Shown: positions 1 to 5,410 of the stretch, in pieces
How the letters are laid out: each line of letters starts with the position of its first letter
Position numbering within the stretch: the first letter of the stretch is position 1
Assembly: GCA_934589325.1 (NCBI GenBank)
Contig: CAKTNU010000070.1
Span: 1-8,350 of the forward strand
DNA length: 8,350 bases
Direction: 5' to 3'
Source: an uncultured Oscillospiraceae bacterium
GTDB taxonomy: Bacteria; Bacillota_A; Clostridia; Oscillospirales; Oscillospiraceae
The notes under the pieces: model-generated
Database searches by the model: none
Seen by the model: only the letters and a program-made list of their open reading frames with translations
What the model was told of the DNA's origin: nothing
Program-made: the position numbers and the translations under genes

Positions 1-41
1 ATGATGTACATCACTTCGTACTTTTCGCTTGCTTTTGCCAT
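1..41 (-). CDS. rpsF: 30S ribosomal protein S6, N-terminal fragment (runs off left edge)
   Basis: Reading the minus strand from the ATG at 41-39 gives MAKASEKYEVMYI before the window ends. This matches the characteristic N-terminus of S6 in clostridia (MAK-x-x-EKYE followed by a hydrophobic strand). S6 binds the central domain of 16S rRNA as a heterodimer with S18 in the small subunit. A strong ribosome site (AAGGAGGTG at 55-47 read on the minus strand) sits 6 bases before the ATG, and a near-consensus promoter lies further upstream, so this is the first gene of its transcript. In Firmicutes rpsF is normally followed by ssb and rpsR, which would lie to the left of the window. Only 13 full codons are visible, so the call rests on the N-terminal signature plus the strong expression signals. 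Confidence 0.72.
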   Translation of the reverse strand, partial: MAKASEKYEVMYI

Positions 42-116
42 GGTTGCACCTCCTTTTGGTCTTTTGGCCCCCACTCACATATGGGAGCAAGGATAGCCCG
101 CCCATACTGACAGGCC
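42..116 (-). promoter_or_regulatory. rpsF 5' leader with possible stem structure and strong Shine-Dalgarno site
   Basis: The predicted transcript starts near 116-115 and has a leader of about 75 bases. On the minus strand TATGGG (106-101) can pair with CCCATA (85-80), enclosed by GGCC (116-113) pairing with GGCC (69-66). An alternative pairing of ATATGG (121-116) with the same downstream arm also exists, although it needs bases at or before the predicted start. The Shine-Dalgarno AGGAGGT (54-48) is outside the stem. Many bacteria regulate rpsF through an S6:S18-binding leader RNA. I do not see the expected CCG-type bulge clearly, so membership in that motif is unproven. Confidence 0.4.
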
Positions 117-121
117 ATATA

Positions 122-149
122 ATTATACCGGATTTCCCCGATTTGTCAA
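122..149 (-). promoter_or_regulatory. Near-consensus sigma-A promoter of rpsF
   Basis: On the minus strand there is a perfect TTGACA (149-144), a 16-base spacer and a perfect TATAAT (127-122). The first 9 spacer bases are AATCGGGGA (143-135), which recurs in the divergent promoter on the other strand. Such a strong promoter fits a ribosomal protein operon. Confidence 0.88.
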
Positions 150-158
150 GGATTTTTT

Positions 159-168
159 GCAATATTGC
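159..168. promoter_or_regulatory. Palindrome GCAATATTGC, candidate operator half-way between divergent promoters
   Basis: A perfect 10-bp palindrome lies between the two -35 boxes (144-149 on the minus strand, 186-191 on the plus strand). It is a plausible binding site for the adjacent XRE-type regulator or another dimeric factor. AT-rich short palindromes also arise by chance, so function is inferred from position only. Confidence 0.35.
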
Positions 169-169
169 C

Positions 170-180
170 GGAAAATTTCC
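170..180. promoter_or_regulatory. Palindrome GGAAAATTTCC just upstream of the regulator promoter
   Basis: A perfect 11-bp palindrome (GGAAA, central A, TTTCC) ends 5 bases before the putative -35 of the regulator gene. A close variant, AGAAAAATTTCT, occurs at 1416-1427 upstream of the transporter gene. This would fit one regulator acting on both genes. The variant has one extra central A, so the match is suggestive only. Confidence 0.35.
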
Positions 181-185
181 TCTTC

Positions 186-214
186 TTGCACGAATCGGGG
201 AGTGATGCTATATT
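186..214 (+). promoter_or_regulatory. Putative promoter of the XRE-type regulator gene
   Basis: TTGCAC (186-191), a 17-base spacer and TATATT (209-214), with an extended -10 TG at 206-207. The -35 is poor (3 of 6 matches) and the -10 is good (5 of 6). The spacer carries AATCGGGGA at 193-201. Transcription would start near 221, giving a very short leader before the ATG at 237. Confidence 0.5.
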
Positions 215-236
215 ATAACCGAAAGAGGGTGCGGAG

Positions 237-1394
237 ATGGATAAGAGAGTCACCGGATACATCATACGGCGCGAACGGCTGCAGCGGGACTGGAGTCAGG
301 ATGGACTGTGCAGGGGAATCTGCGTGGCATCGTACCTGTCAAAGATCGAGCAGGGGCGCGTTGAGGCGTCGGAGGAGGTTCTGAGACTGCTGTATCAGCG
401 GCTCGGACTGCCGTGGTACGGCGGCGATGCTGCACTGCCGGGGCTTTCGGAGCGCATCGACGAGCTGTACGAGCTTGCATACTCGGGGGAGTTTGAAAAG
501 CTTGACGACAGGCTCTCCGCGATGGAGCCGGAGCGTGAGGCGCTGCTTTTAAGCCCTGCCGCGCCGGATATTGCCGTTCTGGAGGCGGCAGCCGCCTGGC
601 GGGGCGGAAGCGTGAAAGCCGATGATGCGATGGCGCAGTATCTTGCGCCCCGGGGTCTTGCGCTGCTGCGGCTGCTGCAGGACCGCGACGCGGAGGCAGA
701 AGCGCTGTACCCATCGGCGCTGTGCTTCTATTGGGCGGGGGTCATGCAGTATGAGAACGGGCAGAGCTATACTGCCGCCGTCGAAAAATTGCAGCGGGCT
801 TACACTCTGGCGGCCGAAGAGGGCAGGGCGCGGATGATGCTGCTGAGCCGGGCATACATGGGCAACTGCTATTCAAACCAACTCGACGTAGAGAATATGA
901 ATTACCACTATACTGTTGCGGAGCGGCTGGCAAGAGCGCTGGGGGACACGGATATGCTGAATACGATCAGCTATAATCGCGCTGCGACCGCGCTTGAGAC
1001 AGGCGGGTATGAAAGCGCGTACAAATATTTCTCCGCGCTCGAAGCTCCGACGGCAATGGCGCTGCACAAGCTGGCAATATGCTGCGAGAAGCTGGGACTG
1101 CGTGACGAAGCGCTTGCGGCACTCGATAAGGCCGAAGAGAACACACATATGCCGGCAGGACTTGCCGGGGAGATGCTGTCGCTTGTGCGCCGGAGGCTTG
1201 AAAACCCGGATTATCTGCGCGACGCGGACTACGGCGCGGCGCTGCTCAGCTGCTTCGAGCGCTGCCGCCGCGAGCTTCCTATAGGCTACGCAGCTTTCCA
1301 TCTGCCGTGGGTCCTGGAGTGGTACGCCGCGGCTCGGCAGTACAAGCCTGCATATGAGCTGATGAATGAATTTCCTATAAAGATTAAAAAATAG
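237..1394 (+). CDS. XRE-family HTH transcriptional regulator with TPR-like C-terminal region
   Basis: The 385-residue protein starts at the first in-frame ATG, with GAGGG (225-229) 7 bases upstream. Residues about 6-58 form a Cro/CI-type helix-turn-helix: the segment around SQDGLCRGICVASYLSKIEQGR (residues 20-41) has the recognition-helix pattern of HTH_3 proteins and closely resembles the GIC-x-x-SYLSKIE form found in TPR-linked regulators. The rest is almost wholly helical with degenerate TPR-like pairs at about 161-193, 199-236, 241-269 and 274-301 (for example CCEKLGLRDEALAALDKAEE). This layout is shared with the Rgg/PlcR/PrgX (RRNPP) type of peptide-sensing regulators, where the TPR part binds a short peptide. 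No partner peptide gene is evident here, so the ligand is unknown. The gene is probably autoregulated through the palindromic region upstream and probably controls the transporter gene that follows 84 bases downstream. Confidence 0.85.
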   Translation: MDKRVTGYIIRRERLQRDWSQDGLCRGICVASYLSKIEQGRVEASEEVLRLLYQRLGLPWYGGDAALPGLSERIDELYELAYSGEFEKLDDRLSAMEPEREALLLSPAAPDIAVLEAAAAWRGGSVKADDAMAQYLAPRGLALLRLLQDRDAEAEALYPSALCFYWAGVMQYENGQSYTAAVEKLQRAYTLAAEEGRARMMLLSRAYMGNCYSNQLDVENMNYHYTVAERLARALGDTDMLNTISYNRAATALETGGYESAYKYFSALEAPTAMALHKLAICCEKLGLRDEALAALDKAEENTHMPAGLAGEMLSLVRRRLENPDYLRDADYGAALLSCFERCRRELPIGYAAFHLPWVLEWYAAARQYKPAYELMNEFPIKIKK

Positions 1395-1398
1395 CACT

Positions 1399-1444
1399 TA
1401 AACCCGACTGATATAAGAAAAATTTCTCATAACAGGCGGGTTTA
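1399..1444 (+). terminator. Hairpin after the regulator gene, probable weak terminator or attenuator
   Basis: TAAACCCG (1399-1406) pairs with CGGGTTTA (1437-1444). Inside, CTG (1408-1410) can pair with CAG (1433-1435) and AGAAA (1416-1420) with TTTCT (1423-1427), making a long, bulged stem. It begins 4 bases after the stop codon and runs into a T-rich tail (TTTATTATATTT from 1441). The tail is interrupted, so read-through into the transporter gene is possible. The tail also contains TATTAT (1443-1448), a potential -10 box, but no convincing -35 precedes it. Confidence 0.5.
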
Positions 1445-1455
1445 TTATATTTCAG

Positions 1456-1479
1456 CCTCGTGGTAGCATATATGCGAGG
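1456..1479 (+). promoter_or_regulatory. Inverted repeat covering the ribosome site of the transporter gene
   Basis: CCTCG (1456-1460) pairs with CGAGG (1475-1479), extended by two G-U pairs (1461/1474 and 1462/1473), leaving a 10-base loop. The right arm contains the only plausible Shine-Dalgarno bases (GAGG, 1476-1479) and touches the GTG start. If folded in the mRNA it would hide the start. It could equally be a DNA operator for the upstream regulator. Confidence 0.4.
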
Positions 1480-2723
1480 TGAAAAGAATAAAAAAGACCC
1501 TGTGGACAAAAAATTTTACTCTTGTGACAGTATCAAGCGCGCTTGGGGCGGTGGGCGGCATTGCAGGCGGCTTTGCACTGTCGTTTCTGGTGTTCGACGA
1601 GACGGGCAGTACGCTGGCCTCGGCACTGATACTTGCGATACAGCTCGTGCCGTTTTTTGTTCTGCCGCTGTTTCTCGCGCCGATAATGGATCGCCTGCCG
1701 CGCAAGCCGTTTCTGGTTGCCGGGGACCTGGTAGACGGCGCGCTCTATGCGTTGATGGGGCTGTATTTGCTGAAATTCAAGTTTTCATATTCGGCGTATC
1801 TCGCATATTCGCTGCTGCTGGCCTGCCTTGAGAGCTTTGATGAGCTGGCGTTTCAGAGCATATATCCGAAGCTCATCCCTGAGGGGATGGAGCAGCAGGG
1901 CTATGCCGTGTCGACGACGCTGTACCCGATACTGCGCGTCATCATGCTGCCGCTGGCCGGACTGCTGCTGGACGCGGTAGGCGCGGCGTGGATACTTATC
2001 GGGCAGGGCGGGCTGTCGCTGCTGGCGGCGCTCATCGAGAGCAATATAAGCGTAGAGGAGCACAGACGGGCTGCCGAGGGCGAGAAGCTGTTCAGCCTGC
2101 GGCAGTGGTACGGAGACATAAGGGAGGCGGCGGATTACCTGAAAAATGACCGCGGCGTGACAGGAATATTTTCGTACATGGCCGTGACGAACGGTGTCTC
2201 GAGCGGATATTCGTCGATCCTTGTGGCATTTTTCAGAACATTTCCGGGATTTACGGCCGCAATGTACTCGCTGTTTTCAGTGTTCGAGTTTGCGGGACGG
2301 ACGCTCGGCGGAGCGGTGCAGTATAAGCTGAAGCTGGCAAATGAGAAGAAATTCGGCTTTACATTCATGGTGTACCAGATATATGAGCTTATGGATATGT
2401 GCCTGCTGTGGCTGCCGTATCCGCTGATGCTGGCAAACAGGGCGCTTGTCGGCTTTCTGGGCGCGAACAGCGCAACGATGCGTCAGGCTGCGATGCAGAG
2501 CTATATCCCAGAAGCGCTTCGCGCAAGGCTGAACGCTTTTCAGAACATGCTTGTCACGGCGGCAAGCGGACTGTTTGCGCTGCTGATCGGGGCTCTGGGC
2601 GAGGTGCTGGATTATCGGCTGTGCGTGACTCTGTGCGGGGCGACGGCATTTCTGGCTGCGTGGCTGCTGGTGTGGCGGCGGCGCGTGGATGTGCGAAAAA
2701 TTTTTGAATATGAAAAATCATAA
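1479..2723 (+). CDS. Major facilitator superfamily transporter, MFS_3/EntS-like, probable exporter
   Basis: A 414-residue integral membrane protein with about 12 predicted hydrophobic spans (roughly 13-38, 46-68, 77-99, 103-120, 145-165, 168-186, 228-252, 260-280, 292-316, 318-332, 355-376, 380-399) and a charged cytoplasmic loop at about 190-227. The MFS motif A is recognisable after span 2 (D71-R72-L-P-R75-K76), and a second-half RARLNAF segment (residues 348-354) is like that of EntS-type exporters. The hydrophobic N-terminus with basic first residues (KRIKK) fits an inner-membrane protein. Substrate cannot be read from sequence; drug, peptide or small-metabolite efflux is more likely than sugar import. 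The start is GTG with a weak, overlapping GAGG; the only near alternatives in frame are ATA (1488) and CTG (1500). It lies behind the HTH-TPR regulator, which suggests regulated efflux. Confidence 0.8.
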   Translation: MKRIKKTLWTKNFTLVTVSSALGAVGGIAGGFALSFLVFDETGSTLASALILAIQLVPFFVLPLFLAPIMDRLPRKPFLVAGDLVDGALYALMGLYLLKFKFSYSAYLAYSLLLACLESFDELAFQSIYPKLIPEGMEQQGYAVSTTLYPILRVIMLPLAGLLLDAVGAAWILIGQGGLSLLAALIESNISVEEHRRAAEGEKLFSLRQWYGDIREAADYLKNDRGVTGIFSYMAVTNGVSSGYSSILVAFFRTFPGFTAAMYSLFSVFEFAGRTLGGAVQYKLKLANEKKFGFTFMVYQIYELMDMCLLWLPYPLMLANRALVGFLGANSATMRQAAMQSYIPEALRARLNAFQNMLVTAASGLFALLIGALGEVLDYRLCVTLCGATAFLAAWLLVWRRRVDVRKIFEYEKS

Positions 2724-2727
2724 ATTT

Positions 2728-2755
2728 GGGCGGCTCTGTTTACACGGAGCCGCCC
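2728..2755 (+). terminator. Strong GC-rich hairpin between the transporter and the glycosidase operon
   Basis: GGGCGGCTC (2728-2736) pairs perfectly with GAGCCGCCC (2747-2755), extended by U-G, G-C and U-A pairs to a 12-bp stem with a UUAC tetraloop (2740-2743). It begins 4 bases after the transporter stop codon, the usual position for an intrinsic terminator. The following bases (TGAATGTTATT) are only moderately T-rich, so termination may be partial. The loop also provides a -35-like TTTACA for the next operon. Confidence 0.65.
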
Positions 2756-2768
2756 TGAATGTTATTAT
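2739..2768 (+). promoter_or_regulatory. Putative promoter of the GH2-ACT-DUF711-GH36 operon
   Basis: TTTACA (2739-2744, 5 of 6 consensus bases), an 18-base spacer and TATTAT (2763-2768, 5 of 6). Transcription would begin near 2775, about 25 bases before the GH2 start. The -35 lies in the loop and right arm of the upstream hairpin, so the terminator and promoter overlap. Confidence 0.55.
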
Positions 2769-2786
2769 ATATGTATATGAAAATAC

Positions 2787-2793
2787 AGGAGGG
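2787..2793 (+). promoter_or_regulatory. Shine-Dalgarno site that fixes the GH2 start
   Basis: AGGAGGG lies 6 bases before the ATG at 2800. The open frame extends further upstream to an ATG at 2689, but that stretch lies inside the transporter gene and the hairpin and has no comparable ribosome site, so 2800 is the start. Confidence 0.9.
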
Positions 2794-2799
2794 ACGGAT

Positions 2800-5127
2800 A
2801 TGATAAGTCTTTGCGGCGACTGGGAGTTTGCTCCGGAATGGAGCGAGGGCTTCATGCACGGCGAAGGGGAGGCCGAGCTCGTGCGCCTGCCGCATGATCC
2901 GCATACGCTGCCGCTGCACTACTGCGGACCGGAGGATTACGAATCCGTCTGCGGCTATCGGCAGAGGATATTCATTACCAACAACAGCCGCGGCAAGCGC
3001 CTTTTCCTGCAGTTTGACGGCGCGGCGCACCATGCGTGGGTATACGTCAACGGCGTGCTCGCCGCAGAGCATAAATGCGGCTATACCGCGTTCCGGGTCG
3101 AGATAACCGGCCTCGTCGGGTTCGGGGCGGAGAACCTTATTGCCGTAAGGCTTGACAGCCATGAGGATGCGGCTCTGCCGCCCTTCGGCTTTGTGATAGA
3201 TTATCTGACATACTCGGGACTTTACCGTGAGGTGTGGCTCGATATCAGGGAAGAGAACCACATAGAGGACGTCTATGTCAGCACTGCGGGCAGGATCGCC
3301 TGCGTCAGATATACCGTTTCGGGAGAAAACCGGCGCGCAAGAGTGAGAATACTCGACGGCGGGCATGTGCTGGCGGAAGCGGCTGGAGCGTGCGGCATCG
3401 GCATTATAAAGGCGGACGGCGCAGAGCTGTGGGATATCGACAGCCCGAAGCTGTACACCTGCGAGGTCGAGCTTGAAAACGGCGACATGCAGCGGGTGCA
3501 GTTTGGCTTCCGTGACATCGAGTTCCGCGCCGACGGCTTTTATCTCAACGGCAGGCGCGTATTCCTGCGCGGGCTGAACCGGCACCAGAGCTATCCGTAT
3601 ATGGGCTATGCCGCGCCCGAATCGCTCCAGCGCGAGGACGCGAGAATATTGAAGGAGGAGCTGTGCTGCAATGCGGTGCGCACCTCGCATTATCCGCAGA
3701 GCAGGTATTTCATCGACGAGTGCGACAGGCTCGGCCTGCTGGTGTTCACGGAGCTTCCCGGCTGGCAGCATATCGGGGACGAGAAGTGGAAGGAACAGGC
3801 CTGCGAAAATCTGCGTGAGATGATATTGCAGTATCGCAATCACCCGAGCATAATCCTCTGGGGCGTGAGAATAAACGAAAGCGTGGATGATGACGAGTTT
3901 TATGAACGGACGAACAGGATCGCCCATGAGCTTGATCAGTTCCGCCCGACCTCCGGCGTGCGCTATCTTGAAAAAAGCAGCCTGCTTGAGGACGTGTATT
4001 CATATAACGACTTCTCCCATACCGGGAACAACCCGGGCGTGAAGCCTAAAAAATCGGTGACGCCGGATATGAATAAGGCGCTGATAGTCTCGGAGCATAA
4101 CGGGCATATGTTCCCGACCAAGAGCTATGACACCTGGCAGCGCCGTCAGGAGCAGGCGCTGCGCCACGCCAGAGTTCAGAATGACGCGGCGGCCGACGGC
4201 GGTCATGCAGGCTGCTTCGGCTGGTGCATGTTCGACTATCAGACTCACAAGGACTTCGGCTCGGGTGACAGGGTATGCTATCACGGCGTGATGGATGCGT
4301 TCAGAAATCCAAAGACCGCCGCTGCGCTCTACGCAAGTCAGGGCGATGACAGGCCAGTGCTCGAGCTGGGCTGCACGATGGACATCGGCGATTACCCCGC
4401 CGGGCAGACCGGGGAGATATACGCTTTCACGAATGTCGACGAGCTGAGGCTTTATAAGAACGACGACTATGTCGGCAGCTTTGCGGCCAAGGGCTGGAGC
4501 GGCCTGCCGCACGGCCCCGTGCTTATTGACGATACTATAGGAAAGCTGCTGGAGACAAAGGAGGGCTTCGGACCGGGCAAGGCCAAGGCCCTGCGGAGTT
4601 GCCTCGTATCTGCCGGAAAGCATGGACTTGCAAATATGCCTCTGGGTGACAAGCTGAGGATGCTCATATGCATGGTGAGATATAAGCTCAGCTTTGCCGA
4701 CGGTGTGGCGCTCTACGGCAAATACGTCGGCAACTGGGGCGGCGAGGCTACGCGCTGGCGCTTCGAGGGCTGGAAAAACGGCGAAAAGACCTGCGAGCAC
4801 ACCTGCGCCCCTGGGAAACGCCTGCATCTTGAGGTGACGCCGAGCAGCCTTACGCTGACCGAAAAGCAGAGCTGGGACGCTGCGGCGGTGCGTATAAGGA
4901 TAGCGGATGAACAGGGCAGCACAGCAAGCTATGCCCAGCTTCCGGTGACGCTGACCGTCAGCGGCGATGCGGAGCTTATCGGTCCCGCTGTCGTCACCGC
5001 GGAGGGCGGAATGTGCGGGACGTATATCCGCTCTGCAGGCAGAACCGGCCGGGCGCGGCTTGTGATATCGACGGAGCAGACCGAGGATGTGGAGCTTGAA
5101 TTTGAGATCAATATGGAGGGCGCTTGA
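2800..5127 (+). CDS. Glycoside hydrolase family 2 enzyme, beta-galactosidase-like
   Basis: A 775-residue protein without signal peptide, so it acts in the cytoplasm. The order of parts is typical of GH2: sugar-binding jelly roll (about 1-150, ending GLYREVWLDI), Ig-like domain (152-242) and TIM barrel (245-505). Barrel landmarks are GLNRHQSYP (258-266), RTSHYP (294-299), the acid/base Glu360 in the NE pair (N359-E360), the nucleophile Glu432 in IVSEHNGHMFPTK, and the WCMFDY strand near 475-480. A C-terminal Ig-like domain (about 515-565, AFTNVDELRLY) is followed by a mostly helical insertion (about 570-650) and a last beta-rich domain (about 665-775). GH2 members retain configuration and cut beta-galactosides, beta-glucuronides or beta-mannosides. 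The absence of the glucuronidase N-x-K-G motif and the alpha-galactosidase in the same operon favour beta-galactosidase. It is the first gene of the operon, and its last codons carry the ribosome site of the next gene. Confidence 0.9.
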   Translation: MISLCGDWEFAPEWSEGFMHGEGEAELVRLPHDPHTLPLHYCGPEDYESVCGYRQRIFITNNSRGKRLFLQFDGAAHHAWVYVNGVLAAEHKCGYTAFRVEITGLVGFGAENLIAVRLDSHEDAALPPFGFVIDYLTYSGLYREVWLDIREENHIEDVYVSTAGRIACVRYTVSGENRRARVRILDGGHVLAEAAGACGIGIIKADGAELWDIDSPKLYTCEVELENGDMQRVQFGFRDIEFRADGFYLNGRRVFLRGLNRHQSYPYMGYAAPESLQREDARILKEELCCNAVRTSHYPQSRYFIDECDRLGLLVFTELPGWQHIGDEKWKEQACENLREMILQYRNHPSIILWGVRINESVDDDEFYERTNRIAHELDQFRPTSGVRYLEKSSLLEDVYSYNDFSHTGNNPGVKPKKSVTPDMNKALIVSEHNGHMFPTKSYDTWQRRQEQALRHARVQNDAAADGGHAGCFGWCMFDYQTHKDFGSGDRVCYHGVMDAFRNPKTAAALYASQGDDRPVLELGCTMDIGDYPAGQTGEIYAFTNVDELRLYKNDDYVGSFAAKGWSGLPHGPVLIDDTIGKLLETKEGFGPGKAKALRSCLVSAGKHGLANMPLGDKLRMLICMVRYKLSFADGVALYGKYVGNWGGEATRWRFEGWKNGEKTCEHTCAPGKRLHLEVTPSSLTLTEKQSWDAAAVRIRIADEQGSTASYAQLPVTLTVSGDAELIGPAVVTAEGGMCGTYIRSAGRTGRARLVISTEQTEDVELEFEINMEGA

Positions 5128-5128
5128 T

Positions 5129-5398
5129 ATGAGAGCTATAGTGACCGTTATAGGCAGAGACAGAGTGGGGATAATCGCGTCGATATGTGCACTGATGGCG
5201 GCGCAGAATGTGAATATACTGGACATAAGCCAGACGATAATGCAGGAGTATTTTACGATGATAATGCTCGTGGATGTTTCCGGCTGCACCATCCCCTTTG
5301 CGGAGCTGGCTGGGCTTCTGGAATCTGCCGGGCAGGAGCAGAATCTCTCCGTCCGTATCCAGCGCGAGGACATATTCAACGCCATGCACGAGATCTGA
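5129..5398 (+). CDS. Small ACT-domain protein, UPF0237 family
   Basis: An 89-residue protein that is essentially one ACT domain. The N-terminal strand and turn VIGRDRVGIIASI (residues 7-19) and NVNILDISQTIM (27-38) are the signature of the UPF0237 group, represented in Streptococcus pneumoniae by SP_0238. ACT domains usually bind amino acids or other small ligands and form dimers or larger assemblies through their beta sheets. The start is the ATG one base after the GH2 stop. Its ribosome site GGAGGG (5115-5120) lies inside the GH2 gene, so translation is probably coupled. The UPF0237 gene is commonly paired with DUF711, as here (12-bp gap). The ligand and biological role of this pair are not established. 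A role as a sensor or regulatory subunit for the DUF711 protein is inference. Confidence 0.88.
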   Translation: MRAIVTVIGRDRVGIIASICALMAAQNVNILDISQTIMQEYFTMIMLVDVSGCTIPFAELAGLLESAGQEQNLSVRIQREDIFNAMHEI

Positions 5399-5410
5399 CG
5401 GAGGCAAATT

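Larger units (their letters stand above)
135..201. repeat. 9-bp inverted repeat shared by the two divergent promoters
   Basis: TCCCCGATT at 135-143 is the exact reverse complement of AATCGGGGA at 193-201. Read in the direction of each promoter, the element lies directly behind (rpsF) or one base behind (regulator gene) the -35 hexamer, and exactly 7 bases before each -10 hexamer. It could be a protein-binding site common to both promoters or the trace of a promoter duplication. Confidence 0.6.

Noticed and set aside
1460..1831. 123-codon plus-strand frame starting before the transporter, considered as a possible signalling-peptide gene
   Set aside because: It overlaps the MFS coding frame almost entirely, its product has no signal peptide or hydrophobic segment, and its Cys/Arg/Gly-rich composition is that of an out-of-frame translation.
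2689..2799. N-terminal extension of the GH2 reading frame to an upstream ATG
   Set aside because: It overlaps the end of the transporter gene and crosses the terminator hairpin and promoter. The ATG at 2800 has a strong AGGAGGG and begins the typical GH2 N-terminus.
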